The notes under the pieces were generated by a model. That model saw only the letters and a program-made list of their open reading frames with translations, did not search any database and had not been told where the DNA came from. Position numbers and translations under genes: made by a program. From Amycolatopsis eburnea (GTDB lineage Bacteria > Actinomycetota > Actinomycetes > Mycobacteriales > Pseudonocardiaceae): a DNA stretch of 64,000 bases. The stretch spans positions 124,001-188,000 of the forward strand of contig NZ_RSEC01000036.1 in assembly GCF_003937945.1 (NCBI RefSeq), read 5' to 3'. Positions 15,303 to 24,857 of the stretch are shown here, in pieces (the stretch's first letter is position 1; every line of letters starts with the position of its first letter).

Positions 15303-16764
15303 ACGCCGCCTGGAGCGGCCCGACCGCGAAGTACGCCACGAAGGCCAGCGCGATCACCCACATGAGCGGGTGGACCTGGCGGGCCTTGCCGGTCGCCGCG
15401 CGGATCACGACGTAGCTGACGAAGCCGGCGCCGATGCCGTTGGCGATCGAGTACGTGAACGGCATGACGACGATGGTCAGGAACGCCGGCAGCGCGATCG
15501 AGTAGTCGGTGAAGTCGATGTCGCGGACCTGCGACATCAGCATCGCGCCGACCACGACCAGCGCCGGCGCGGCGGCCTCGACCGGCACCACCTGGTAGAG
15601 CGGCGTCAGGAACATCGCGGCGATGAACAGCACGCCGGTGACGACGTTGGCCAGGCCGGTCCGCGCGCCCTCCGCGATGCCGGACGCCGACTCGACGAAC
15701 ACCGTGTTCGAGCTGGCCGAGCCGAACCCGCCGGCCGCGCCCGCGAGGCCCTCGACGAACAGCGCCTTGCCGACGTTGGGCAGCTGGCCGTCCTTCGGCA
15801 GCAGGTCGGCCTCCTTCGCGAGGCCGGTCATGGTGCCCATGGCGTCGAAGAAGTCGGCGAGCACCAGCGTGAACACCAGCAGGCAGACGGTGATGATCGG
15901 CAGCCGCGTCCAGGCGCCGAAGGAGACGTCACCGACGAGCGAGAGGTTCGGCAGGCCGAGCACCTGGTCCGGCAGCGCCGGGTAGCCGAGGTTCCAGCCG
16001 AGCGGGTTCGTGCCCTTCGACGGCCCGGCCTTGACGATCGCCTCGACGACGATGGCCAGCACCGTCGACGCCAGCACGCCGATGAGGATCGCGCCCTTGA
16101 CCTTCCGCACCACGAGGATGCCGGTGACCAGCAGGCCGACGACGAACACCGCGGTCGGCCAGGAGGCGATCGAGCCGTTGATGCCCAGACCCACCGGGAC
16201 GGTGGTGTGCGCGGCGTCCGGCAGCCGGCGGACGAACCCGGCGTCGACCAGGCCGATCAGGCAGATGAACACGCCGATGCCGACGGCGATCGCGGACTTC
16301 AGCGCGGCCGGCACGGCCTTGAACACCGCCGTGCGGAAGCCGGTGAGCACCAGCAGCACGATGATCACGCCCTCGATGACCACCAGGCCCATCGCCTCCG
16401 GCCAGGTCATCTGCGGGGCGATGGTGACCGCGACCAGGCTGTTGATGCCGAGCCCGGTCGCGATGGCGAAGGGGTAGTTCGCGATCAGGCCCATCAGGAT
16501 CGTCATGACCCCGGCGACGAGCGCCGTGACCGCGGCGACCTGCGAGACGGGCAGGATGCCGCCGAGGAGGTCCTTGTGCGCGCCCGCGTCGTCGCTGGAA
16601 AAGCTGCCGATGATCAGCGGGTTCAGCACCACGATGTAGGCCATCGTGACGAAGGTGACCAGGCCGCCGCGCACCTCGCGCGACACCGTCGAACCCCGCT
16701 CGGTGATCTTGAAGAACCGGTCCAGTGTGGACGTCCCCGCGCGGGTCGTCTCCTGCTCCGCCAT
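15292..16764 (-). CDS. NCS2-family purine permease (AzgA/PbuG type)
   Basis: 490 residues with 12-14 hydrophobic segments. Family motifs: GGLVTFVTMAYIVVLNPLI near the start, NYPFAIATGLGINSLVAVTI, LVLADFFDAMGTMTGLAKEA and the QNR-like region GGFGSASSNTVFVESASGIA (substrate and proton site). These assign it to adenine/guanine/hypoxanthine:proton symporters. Start MAEQETTRAG is chosen; MGRRMAEQ four codons earlier is possible. It overlaps the converging LpqN-like gene at its 3' end. Confidence 0.93.
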   Translation of the reverse strand: MAEQETTRAGTSTLDRFFKITERGSTVSREVRGGLVTFVTMAYIVVLNPLIIGSFSSDDAGAHKDLLGGILPVSQVAAVTALVAGVMTILMGLIANYPFAIATGLGINSLVAVTIAPQMTWPEAMGLVVIEGVIIVLLVLTGFRTAVFKAVPAALKSAIAVGIGVFICLIGLVDAGFVRRLPDAAHTTVPVGLGINGSIASWPTAVFVVGLLVTGILVVRKVKGAILIGVLASTVLAIVVEAIVKAGPSKGTNPLGWNLGYPALPDQVLGLPNLSLVGDVSFGAWTRLPIITVCLLVFTLVLADFFDAMGTMTGLAKEADLLPKDGQLPNVGKALFVEGLAGAAGGFGSASSNTVFVESASGIAEGARTGLANVVTGVLFIAAMFLTPLYQVVPVEAAAPALVVVGAMLMSQVRDIDFTDYSIALPAFLTIVVMPFTYSIANGIGAGFVSYVVIRAATGKARQVHPLMWVIALAFVAYFAVGPLQAAFSS

Positions 16765-16807
16765 TCGCCTGCCCATTCTGTCGCTGCTGCGGAGTACCCT
16801 GCACCTC

Positions 16808-17074
16808 GTGAGTGAACCGATCAATCCACCGGAGGTTACGGGCTCGTTGCGGCACACGCCGGAGCTGCCCAAGAAGCTGACCGACCTGACGCCGGTGGTG
16901 ATCGTAGGCACCTCGATCTGGGCTGTCGCGCTGGTGGTGCTCTTCTTCACGACATCGGGGCTCTGGGTGCAGACGGCGCTGTCCGGCTTCGCGCTGGGCT
17001 TCATCGGCATGGCGATCATCGGCTGGCAGCGCGCCGCCGCCCGCCGCGGCTCGAAGTCGGCCCAACGCCTCTAG
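16808..17074 (+). CDS. DUF2530-type small membrane protein
   Basis: 88 residues from GTG (VSEPINPPEVTGSLRHTPEL). Two hydrophobic segments (VVIVGTSIWAVALVVLFFTT and ALSGFALGFIGMAIIGW) end in a basic tail. I assign DUF2530 from the length, topology and the PELPKKLTDLTPVVIVG stretch. In M. tuberculosis the corresponding gene (Rv0879c) sits beside the MarR gene, consistent with this locus. It converges on the large ATPase gene with a 4-bp overlap. Confidence 0.75.
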   Translation: MSEPINPPEVTGSLRHTPELPKKLTDLTPVVIVGTSIWAVALVVLFFTTSGLWVQTALSGFALGFIGMAIIGWQRAAARRGSKSAQRL

Positions 17075-19887
17075 CTCAGCAGCGTCCGCGGTGACGGGTC
17101 GTCGAGCAGCGCCGTGATGAGGTGCCGGTCGGGCCAGCGCCCGGCCGCCCAGGCGAACGCGCGGGCGAGCCCCTCCGACGTGTCGGCCGCGTGCAGCCGG
17201 TCATCGGACCACCACTGGACGTCGTGCTCGGCGCCCTGGATCGACACGGTCAGCGGGTCGTGCACCAGGACGCCGCCGTCGGGCAGCCCGGCACCGAGCA
17301 GGTCGGCGACGAGCTTCAGCGCGGGCAGCTCGGCCCAGGGCGCGTACTCGCCCTCGCTGGTCACTTCGGCGGGCGCGGTGCTCGCGAGCGGCAGGTCGAG
17401 CAGGTCGGCGAGCCGCTCCGGGTCCTCTGGGGCGACCACGTACCGATCGGGCTCGAGCGCCCCGGCCACCCACGGCACGTCCAGCACAACCGCGTCGTCC
17501 ACAACGGACCCGTCCGCGGCCCGGACCCCTTGCGGCGCGCGCGGTCCGAGCCCCGACTCGACGACGGCGTCGTAAGCGCGGGTCACCAGCCCGGCCGGGA
17601 CCACGCGATCCGGGTCGGCGAGCCGGTCGAGCAGGTCCTCGGCCTCCTCCACTGTGGACAGATCGAGATCCGCCCGCACCCCGGCGGCCGCGAGGAGCTG
17701 CTCGCCGAGCCCGAGGTCGGGAACTTCGTCGTAGAGCCCCGCCAGATCGGCGTCCGGCAGGCGCCATTCGTTCGGCGCGAACCCACCGAGCACGGCGTAC
17801 TGCGCGATCCACCAGGCGGCGTGCCCCCGCGGCGCGCGCAGGGCGTGCCAGGTTTCGGGGCGCGCCGCGAGCAGGCGCAGCGCGGCGGGCCAGGAGTCGT
17901 CGGCGACGAGGTCGAGGTCCCGGATCGCGACGAGCGTCGACGGCGGCTCCGGCAGCGAGTCCCACCAGGTCTCTTCGTCGGGCAGGTCGTGTTCGGGTTC
18001 GTGCGGCTCGTCGTCCACGACCAGCGCGAACGAGTCGAGCACGCCGGCGGCTTTGAGCGTGTCGGCGGGCCAGTCCTCGGCGAAGTCCTCGTCGAGGACG
18101 TCGAGCGCGCCGTCCTCCTCGAAGACCTCTTCGTCGAAGACGTCGATGAGCGGCGACGACGGCAGCACGAGCTCGTCGGCCCGGCGCCAGGTGTCGGTGG
18201 CGGGCAGCGCGAGCGCGCCGACCCAGCGCGGGGCGTCATCGCCGCAGTCGGCGACCAGCCGCAGGACCGCACCGGCGAGTGTCGTACCGTCCAATCCGGA
18301 CCGCACGTCCTCGACGCTGCGCTCGACGGCGTCCCGCAACTGATCGGCGTTGAGCAGCTCGCGCGCGTCGGCGTGCTTGGCCCCCAACCGTTCCAGCAAC
18401 GGGTGCGCCGCGGCGGGGTGCACCAGCCGGAGCCCCGGGATGTCCACATCGGACAGCAGTTCGAGCAGCTCCGCGGACCCTTCGACCAGCAGGGAGCCCC
18501 GCGCACCCGGCAGCGTCCGGCCGTCCGACAGCGGAACCGGTAGTCCATCCAGTTTGGACGCGTTCACCGCATGGGAGTCGACGCCGATCGCAAGCGCGGC
18601 GTAGACCTCACGCCACCAGCCGGGATCCCTGGACACCCCGGTAAGCGTTTCCAGCACCTCTTCGACGCCGATGACCTGCCCGGAAACGGCTTTCAGCGCC
18701 TGCGCCGGAACATCTCCCTTGACCAGCCCGGGCACGAGCTCGGCGAGCAGCTCCGGCAGTCCGGGTACCTCGACGTCGAGAATCTTGGCCTGCCGCCCGG
18801 AAACCTCACTCTTGTCCTGAGTAGACACCCAAGTCTCGTTGCCGAGCGCGGCAAGCACGCCATCGCGCAAGGCAGCGTCCACAGTAGACTTCGGAAAGCC
18901 GGGCACCGGAACGAGCGCGAACCGGTGTTCGGCGGCGACCGCCCGCACAAGCCCGACGTACTCGGCGGCAGCCTTCTCCAGCGCCGCGGTCAGTTCGGCC
19001 CCGGGCAACACCCGGCGTCGCGAAGGTTCGACCGGAACGGAAGCAATCAGCCGAGCGGGCAACGACAGCGCGTCATCGGTCGGCGTAGGAGCACGCAAAA
19101 CGTCTTCGGTCAGCGGCTCCGGCACGCCGTCCCGCCCGATCGGCACGGCCCACACGACGTCGCCGCGATGAGTCAGCCACCGGGTTTCCCCTACCGGGCC
19201 CCGGATTTCGACGACGTCCTGGTCGGAAGAGCGAGTCCAAACGCGACCCCCGACCTCGAACTCGGCCAGCCAAGGCAGCGCGAGCAGGAGATCGCCGACG
19301 TCGCGTGCGAGTTCGTCGAGGAGCGCGTCGCCGTCGACGTCGTCCCGCAACGGGAGCCGGACCTCGGTGTCGAAGCCGTCCGGCACATCGCCGTCCACGG
19401 GCCACGGCAACCGCAGAACGGGAACGTCCCCCTCGATCCCGGCGGCGGCCCGGGTCCGCTCGGCGGAGAAGGCGACGCCACCGGTGCGGGAGACGACGCG
19501 AGGTTCGTCGGAAACGGTCCGCACAGCGGCGAACCCGACCCCGAACCGCCCGACGCTCTCGCCGGTCTTCCCGGAAGCCCGAAGCGAGGCAAGCGAAGCA
19601 ACCCCACGAGCATCGAGCGGCGCACCGGTGTTGGCGAACCGGAGTTCCCGGTCCACAAGCGACACCTTCACCCGCCCGGGCGCCCCGGCGGCCGTGGCGG
19701 CATCGGCGGCGTTCTGGGCCAGCTCGACGAAGAGCCGATCCCGGTACGCCCCGACCCGCAGATCGCGCTCGACGTTGGTGTCTTCGATGAGCCGCGTCGG
19801 CGAGTCCCGCCAAGCACGCAGGGTCGCCTCACGAAGCCGAGCGCAACCGAACGGATCGTCCCCGACCGGCTCAGCGCCCGCCATCAT
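17071..19887 (-). CDS. Large HSP90-like (GHKL/sacsin-type) ATPase
   Basis: 938 residues. The N-terminal 200 residues form a GHKL nucleotide-binding domain: FVELAQNAADA carries the Mg-binding Asn/Asp box, LRFANTGAPLDARGV the second motif and SVGRFGVGFAAVRTVSD the glycine-rich lid. The remaining about 700 residues are helical and acidic with no recognised domain. This is the group annotated 'sacsin N-terminal ATP-binding-like', probably a chaperone-like or remodelling ATPase. Start MMAG overlaps the end of the DUF3027 gene, so they are coupled. No partner protein is obvious. Confidence 0.85.
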   Translation of the reverse strand: MMAGAEPVGDDPFGCARLREATLRAWRDSPTRLIEDTNVERDLRVGAYRDRLFVELAQNAADAATAAGAPGRVKVSLVDRELRFANTGAPLDARGVASLASLRASGKTGESVGRFGVGFAAVRTVSDEPRVVSRTGGVAFSAERTRAAAGIEGDVPVLRLPWPVDGDVPDGFDTEVRLPLRDDVDGDALLDELARDVGDLLLALPWLAEFEVGGRVWTRSSDQDVVEIRGPVGETRWLTHRGDVVWAVPIGRDGVPEPLTEDVLRAPTPTDDALSLPARLIASVPVEPSRRRVLPGAELTAALEKAAAEYVGLVRAVAAEHRFALVPVPGFPKSTVDAALRDGVLAALGNETWVSTQDKSEVSGRQAKILDVEVPGLPELLAELVPGLVKGDVPAQALKAVSGQVIGVEEVLETLTGVSRDPGWWREVYAALAIGVDSHAVNASKLDGLPVPLSDGRTLPGARGSLLVEGSAELLELLSDVDIPGLRLVHPAAAHPLLERLGAKHADARELLNADQLRDAVERSVEDVRSGLDGTTLAGAVLRLVADCGDDAPRWVGALALPATDTWRRADELVLPSSPLIDVFDEEVFEEDGALDVLDEDFAEDWPADTLKAAGVLDSFALVVDDEPHEPEHDLPDEETWWDSLPEPPSTLVAIRDLDLVADDSWPAALRLLAARPETWHALRAPRGHAAWWIAQYAVLGGFAPNEWRLPDADLAGLYDEVPDLGLGEQLLAAAGVRADLDLSTVEEAEDLLDRLADPDRVVPAGLVTRAYDAVVESGLGPRAPQGVRAADGSVVDDAVVLDVPWVAGALEPDRYVVAPEDPERLADLLDLPLASTAPAEVTSEGEYAPWAELPALKLVADLLGAGLPDGGVLVHDPLTVSIQGAEHDVQWWSDDRLHAADTSEGLARAFAWAAGRWPDRHLITALLDDPSPRTLLS

Positions 19888-21571
19888 CACGCCGCTCGGC
19901 CTCCGCGCTGGCCTCGGGCACGTCGTCCTCGCCGGCCGACGTCCCGGCACCGGTCACCTCAACCGACTCCGCCGCCTGTGCCCCATCGGTCGGCTGCTCT
20001 TCCACGGCGACCACATCGGTGACCTCAGCCTGAGTCGGCTCAGCTTCCGCCGGCTCGGGAACATCACGTTCAACCGGCTCAGCACTGACCGCGCCCTCGG
20101 CGACCGTCTGCTCGCCCTGAGCCACAGCCGTGTCGGATTGAGCCGGCTCAACCGCCACCGGCTCGGCCGCGCTGACCTCCGGCGCCGCCGTCTGCTCGGC
20201 GACCGCCGCTACCTCCGGCTCCACCTCCGCGGGCGACACGTCCGCCTCCGCGACCGCCGTTTCCGGCTCCGCCGCTGCCGTCTCCACCGCCGCTGCGGTC
20301 TCCGGCTCCGCCGAATCGGCGCCCGCCACAACTTCCGGCTCGGCCGCCGTCTCCGGCTCCGCGATCGCTGCCTCCGCCTGGTCCGGCGCCGCGGCCTCCG
20401 CCGTCGCGGCCTCCGGCTCCGACTCCAGCTCGACCTCCGCGGCAGCCGCCTCCGGCTCCGTCGTCGCGGCCACCGCCTCCGGCGCCGCCACTGCGGTCTC
20501 CGGCTCGGCCGCCGTGACCGCCGCCTCCGCGGCAGCCGCCTCCGGCTCCGTCGCCGTCTCGACTGCCGCTGCGGTCTCCGGCTTCGCCACCGGCTCCGCG
20601 CTCTCCGGCTTCGCCACCGCCGCGTCCGGCTCGGCCTCCGCTGCAGCCGCCTCCGGCTCCGCCGACTCGGCCGCCGTCTCCGGCTTCGCCTCCGCCGCCT
20701 CCGCGGCAGCCGCCTCCGCCGCCACTACCTCCGCCTCCGGCGCCACTACCTCCGCCTCCGGCTCCGCCACCGCCGACTCCGCCACCGCCGCCGCGTCCGG
20801 CTCCTCGGCCTTCTCCACCGGCGTGAAGTCCAACAGCGAGTCGTCGTAAACCAGCTCCGCCACCGGCACCGACGACGTCACCTCGACCTCGACCTCCGAG
20901 TGCGCGCCGCACCCGTACTCGACGTCCACCACGTGGCCGTCCGCCGGGGCGATGTCGTTGCTGCAGACCCCGAACACGCCACTCAACGAGCCCGCCAGCT
21001 GCACGAAGAACCCGCACGTCCCGCACACGTCCGGTGCGCTGCGGGCCATGTCCGACCGCGGGCCGAACTCGCCGCTGTGCCAGCGGGCGGCTGCTTCCGT
21101 GCGGCCGAAGCGGGACAGCACGTGGACGCGGCCCAGGCCCGCCTCGCGGGAGACCTCCTCCACCGCCGGGTCGTCGGACTGCAGGTACGCCGGGGCGAGG
21201 CGGGGGTCGTTCTCGTCCGTCGGGAAGATGTCGCCGACGCCGAGGTCGCCCGCGCGGACGCGGCGCTCCCACGGGACCCACGGCGGGGCGATCAGCGCCT
21301 CCGGGCCGGGCACCAGGACGACCTCGCTGACCGTCACCGGGTCTTCGTCGGCCGCCAGTGCCACCGTCACCGACCAGCGCCAGCCGCGGTAGCCGGGGAC
21401 CTGGGCCTCGAACAGGTGACTTGCCGTGACCGCGTCCTCGCGAGTGACCCCCACGTGGGTGCCGAGCTGCTCCGCGGGCGCTTCCTCCAGCACCGCGGCT
21501 CGCGCGAACTCCACCGCGTCGGCGAGTTTGCGCTGCACGGAACCGTCGTCGAGGGTCAGCAGCAAAGTCAT
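19871..21571 (-). CDS. DUF3027 protein with a very long Ala/Glu/Pro tail
   Basis: 566 residues. The conserved part (1 to about 245) begins MTLLLTLDDGSVQRKLADAV, has a WRWSVTVALAADEDPVTVSE core, VPWERRVRAGDLGVGDIFP, and a cysteine cluster, CGTCGFFVQLAGSLSGVFGVC then YGCGAHSE, that could bind zinc. From about residue 250 to the end the protein is low complexity, built from variants of AEPEAAAAE and KPETAAAVE, with almost no hydrophobic residues. DUF3027 is an actinobacterial family of unknown function. Syntenic homologues (Rv0877) are, as I recall, under half this length. Confidence 0.85.
   Translation of the reverse strand: MTLLLTLDDGSVQRKLADAVEFARAAVLEEAPAEQLGTHVGVTREDAVTASHLFEAQVPGYRGWRWSVTVALAADEDPVTVSEVVLVPGPEALIAPPWVPWERRVRAGDLGVGDIFPTDENDPRLAPAYLQSDDPAVEEVSREAGLGRVHVLSRFGRTEAAARWHSGEFGPRSDMARSAPDVCGTCGFFVQLAGSLSGVFGVCSNDIAPADGHVVDVEYGCGAHSEVEVEVTSSVPVAELVYDDSLLDFTPVEKAEEPDAAAVAESAVAEPEAEVVAPEAEVVAAEAAAAEAAEAKPETAAESAEPEAAAAEAEPDAAVAKPESAEPVAKPETAAAVETATEPEAAAAEAAVTAAEPETAVAAPEAVAATTEPEAAAAEVELESEPEAATAEAAAPDQAEAAIAEPETAAEPEVVAGADSAEPETAAAVETAAAEPETAVAEADVSPAEVEPEVAAVAEQTAAPEVSAAEPVAVEPAQSDTAVAQGEQTVAEGAVSAEPVERDVPEPAEAEPTQAEVTDVVAVEEQPTDGAQAAESVEVTGAGTSAGEDDVPEASAEAERRDDGGR
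20000..20830. repeat. Low-complexity coding repeat (A/E/P tail)
   Basis: About 830 bp of imperfect GCC/TCC/GGC-rich repetition (recurring CTCCGGCTCCG and CCGCCGC units on the plus strand) encodes the tail of the DUF3027 protein. The unit is short and degenerate, so slippage-driven length variation between strains is expected. Confidence 0.8.
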
Positions 21572-21622
21572 GCGGCCAATTGTGCCGCACGCATCCGCGG
21601 CGCCCGTGCCAGGCTGTTCAAC

Positions 21623-22402
21623 GTGCGCACGCCCATCGTCACCACCCTGCTGCTGGCCGCCGCGCTCGGCGGCTGCGCCGGGGCTCCCGGACCGGAAACC
21701 AGCCCCGAACAGCTCACCGTCGAGGTGGTCTCGACCTTGGCGCACGACCCCGCCGCCTTCACCGAAGGGCTCGAGTTCGCCGGGGACACGCTCTACGAGA
21801 GCACCGGGCTCTCCGGCCGGTCGACGCTCACCGCCGGGCCCGCCGGCGGGCCGCCCGCCACCACGGCCACGCTGCCGTCACCGCTGTTCGGCGAGGGCGT
21901 CACCGTGCTCGGGCCGACGCTCTGGCAGCTCACCTGGCAGGACGGCGTCGCCATCGAACGCGACTCGAAGACCCTCGCCGAACTGCGCCGGGTGCCCTAC
22001 CAGGGCGAAGGCTGGGGGTTGTGCCACCAGGACGGCGGGCGGCTCGTCATGAGCGACGGCTCGTCGCGGCTCACCTTCCGCGACCCGAAGACGTTCGCCG
22101 TGACCGGGAGCGTCGACGTCGGGCGCGACCAGCTCAACGAGCTCGAGTGCGTTGGCGGCGACGTCTACGCAAACGTTTGGCACACCGATACGATCCTGCG
22201 GGTCGACGCGGCCACCGGGCACGTCACCGGCACCATCGACGCAGGTCAGCTGCGTGCCAGGGTGAACCCGGCGGACGCGGAGGCCGTGCTCAACGGCATC
22301 GCCGCCGTCCCGGGAACCGGCGAATTCCTGCTCGCCGGGAAGCAGTGGCCGGTCACGTTCCGGGTGAGGTTCGTCCCGGTCTCCGCCGGAAAGCACGGAT
22401 GA
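21623..22402 (+). CDS. Glutaminyl-peptide cyclotransferase, lipoprotein
   Basis: 259 residues from GTG. The signal peptide ends in LGGC (Cys18). The mature protein is a beta-propeller-type QPCT of the plant/bacterial class: AAFTEGLEFAGDTLYESTGLSG, LTWQDGVAIERD, GEGWGLCHQDGGRLVMSDGSSRL, LNELECVGGDVYANVWHTDTI and the late GIAAVPGTGEFLLAGKQWP. The enzyme cyclises N-terminal glutamine to pyroglutamate; being surface-anchored it would act on secreted proteins. It is divergent from the DUF3027 gene with only 51 bp between starts. Confidence 0.92.
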   Translation: MRTPIVTTLLLAAALGGCAGAPGPETSPEQLTVEVVSTLAHDPAAFTEGLEFAGDTLYESTGLSGRSTLTAGPAGGPPATTATLPSPLFGEGVTVLGPTLWQLTWQDGVAIERDSKTLAELRRVPYQGEGWGLCHQDGGRLVMSDGSSRLTFRDPKTFAVTGSVDVGRDQLNELECVGGDVYANVWHTDTILRVDAATGHVTGTIDAGQLRARVNPADAEAVLNGIAAVPGTGEFLLAGKQWPVTFRVRFVPVSAGKHG

Positions 22403-22440
22403 GCAGGCGAGACCGACCCCCGGTAAGGCAGGATTGACAC

Positions 22441-24369
22441 GTGGCACTCTTCGGCTCCCGCTCCGACGGCTCCGGCTCGCAGCCGCGCGGCCGCAAGTCG
22501 AAGCGACGCTGGACGCCGGAGCCGGGCGGGGCGGAGGCGCGCAGCTGGCGCGAGGCCGCCCGCGACCCGCAGCCCACCCGCGTCGAGCACCCCGGCCCGC
22601 CGCCGGCCGAGCGCACCCGTGTCGAGCACCGCAGCGCGGCGCCGCCCCGCGTCGAACGGCCCGCGCCCCCGCCGCCCCCGCGCGGTGGGTACTACGGGCC
22701 GCCGGACGCGAACGAGGCGCCGACCGCCGCCGCGCCGATGGGGCACCGGCCGCCGCCGCCACGCGGGGCGCGGCCGTACCCGCCGCCGCGCGACCCGCAC
22801 CGCACCGAGCCCGTCCGCCGCGAGCCCGCCGGCTTCTACCAGGGCGACCGGCACCCCGGCAGCGGCGAGTACGAGCACTACGACACCGGGGGCTACGCCG
22901 GCGAGCCGCGGCCGCCGGAGGCCGAGCCGCTGCCGCCGCGCGAAGAACCGCGGACGCCCGGCGGCACGCCGAAGCTGCCGAAGAAGATCACCGTCACGCG
23001 GGTGGCGGCGATGCGCAGCCGCCAGCTGACCGGCCAGGCCGTCGGCGCCTTCCAGCGCGCGACGAAGGCCGACGGCGCCGAGAAGTCGGGGCTCACCTCG
23101 CTGACCTACGCCGTGATGCTGAACTACGCCAGCGACGCGGCGATGGCGATCGCGCTGGCCAACACCCTCTTCTTCGCCGCGACCAGCGGCGAGAGCAAGG
23201 GCAAGGTGGCGCTCTACCTGCTCATCACGATCGCGCCGTTCGCGCTGGTCGCGCCGGTGATCGGGCCGGCGCTCGACAAGGTGCAGCGCGGCCGCCGGCT
23301 CGCGATGTGCGCGTCTTCGGTCGGCCAGGCCCTGATGGCCGTCGTGATGGCGCTGCACTTCGACGACTGGCTGCTCTACCCGGCCGCGCTCGGGATGATG
23401 GTGCTCTCGAAGTCGTTCACCGTGCTCAAGGCCGCGGTGACGCCCCGGGTGCTGCCGTCCGAGATCACGCTGTCGAAGACCAACGCCCGGCTGACGACGT
23501 TCGGCCTGGTCGCCGCGGGCGCGTTCGGCGCGCTGGCCAGCGGGGTCAACGCGATCACCGGCTCGGCGGGCGCGCTGTGGTTCACGGCGCTGATCTGCGT
23601 CGCCGCCGCCGTGCAGTCGATGCGGATCCCGGCCTGGGTGGAGGCGACCGAGGGCGAGGTCCCGACGTCGCTTTCGGCGCACCCGACCGAGAAGAAGCGC
23701 CGCCAGCCGCTGGGGCGCCACATCGTCGTCGCGCTGTGGGGCAACGGCTCGGTGCGCGTGCTCACCGGCTTCCTCATGATGTTCGCCGCGTTCGCGGTGA
23801 AGGCGCAGACCGAAGGCACCGGGCAGACGCCGTTCATGCAGCTGCTCCTGCTCGGCGTGATCGGCGCCGCGGCGGGGGCAGGCGGGTTCCTCGGCAACGC
23901 GCTGGGCTCGCGCCTGCACTTCGGCAGCCCGGACCAGGTGATCGTCGGCTGCGTGGCGGGCTGCGTGCTGGCCGCGCTGGTCGCGACGATCCTGCCCGGC
24001 CTCGCCACGGCCGCGATCGTCGGCCTGGTCGGCGCGACGGCCAGCGCGCTCGCGAAGATCAGCCTCGACGCCGTCATCCAGGAAGACCTGCCGGAGGAGT
24101 CGCGCGCGTCGGCGTTCGGCCGCTCGGAAACCGTGCTGCAGCTGGCCTGGTGCCTCGGTGGCGGCGCGGGCCTGCTGCTGCCGCCGACGTACTGGATCGG
24201 CTTCCTGGTCATCACGATCGTGCTGGCGGTCGGCCTGACCCAGACGTACCTCGTGCGCCGCGGCGGTTCGCTCGTGCCGGGCCTCGGCGGCGACCGGCCG
24301 CTGCGCCCCGAGCCGACCGGCAGCTTCCCGGCCCAGGGCCTGCCCAGGGACGCGGCGCCCCGCCGGTAG
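22441..24369 (+). CDS. MFS transporter with a long proline-rich cytosolic N-terminus
   Basis: 642 residues, GTG start. Residues 1 to about 185 are disordered and Pro/Arg/Gly-rich (runs such as PPPRGGYYGPP and PPPRGARPYPPP). The transporter body follows with 12 hydrophobic segments, e.g. LTYAVMLNYASDAAMAIALA, YLLITIAPFALVAPVIGPAL, then KVQRGRRLAMCAS and the second-half motif LPEESRASAFGRSETVLQL. It matches the MFS protein placed here in mycobacteria (Rv0876c), unassigned in substrate. The N-terminal extension may bind a cytosolic or cell-pole partner. Confidence 0.88.
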   Translation: MALFGSRSDGSGSQPRGRKSKRRWTPEPGGAEARSWREAARDPQPTRVEHPGPPPAERTRVEHRSAAPPRVERPAPPPPPRGGYYGPPDANEAPTAAAPMGHRPPPPRGARPYPPPRDPHRTEPVRREPAGFYQGDRHPGSGEYEHYDTGGYAGEPRPPEAEPLPPREEPRTPGGTPKLPKKITVTRVAAMRSRQLTGQAVGAFQRATKADGAEKSGLTSLTYAVMLNYASDAAMAIALANTLFFAATSGESKGKVALYLLITIAPFALVAPVIGPALDKVQRGRRLAMCASSVGQALMAVVMALHFDDWLLYPAALGMMVLSKSFTVLKAAVTPRVLPSEITLSKTNARLTTFGLVAAGAFGALASGVNAITGSAGALWFTALICVAAAVQSMRIPAWVEATEGEVPTSLSAHPTEKKRRQPLGRHIVVALWGNGSVRVLTGFLMMFAAFAVKAQTEGTGQTPFMQLLLLGVIGAAAGAGGFLGNALGSRLHFGSPDQVIVGCVAGCVLAALVATILPGLATAAIVGLVGATASALAKISLDAVIQEDLPEESRASAFGRSETVLQLAWCLGGGAGLLLPPTYWIGFLVITIVLAVGLTQTYLVRRGGSLVPGLGGDRPLRPEPTGSFPAQGLPRDAAPRR

Positions 24370-24380
24370 GGTCTGAACCC

Positions 24381-24857
24381 ATGCGACGTTCCCGGGTGGT
24401 GGCCCTGCTTGCGGCCGGTGGGTTCGCGGTGGCCGGCTGCTCGGCACCCGGCCCGGCCGAGGTCACGTTCTACGCCGACGGCCACACGATCAACACCACG
24501 CCCGTGCTCACTTGCGACTACTCGCGGCAGCTCGCGCAGCCGTGCAGCGCCAAGGGCGACACGAAGACGCTGAAGGTCCGCCCGGGCAAGCCCGTGCAGA
24601 TCTCCGTGCCCGGCGAGGTCGCCGACGCGCCGTGGCAGATCGTCTACGAGTACGTCACCCCGCAGGGCGAGTACAAGCAGAGCGACCCGATCCCGTTCAC
24701 ATCGCTGGACCGCTACGCCTACACGGTCACGCCGCCGACGCCCGCCGACCGCATCTCGGCGGTCGACGTGCAGAAGTACACGGCCGTGCTCAACTCGAGC
24801 ACCGGCGAGTCGGGCCTGCTGCCCAGCGACGTGTGGGGTCTCCGGCTGGAGGCTTAG
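24381..24857 (+). CDS. DUF2771 lipoprotein
   Basis: 158 residues, 11 bp after the MFS gene. The signal peptide ends in VAGC (Cys20). The mature domain contains [20 protein letters not shown], a second Cys about 14 residues later, [19 protein letters not shown] and [12 protein letters not shown]. This is the DUF2771 pattern (Rv0875c-like), function unknown. Co-transcription with the MFS gene suggests a transporter accessory. Its stop overlaps the cold-shock gene stop by 4 bp. Confidence 0.85.
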   Translation: MRRSRVVALLAAGGFAVAGCSAPGPAEVTFYADGHTINTTPVLTCDYSRQLAQPCSAKGDTKTLKVRPGKPVQISVPGEVADAPWQIVYEYVTPQGEYKQSDPIPFTSLDRYAYTVTPPTPADRISAVDVQKYTAVLNSSTGESGLLPSDVWGLRLEA

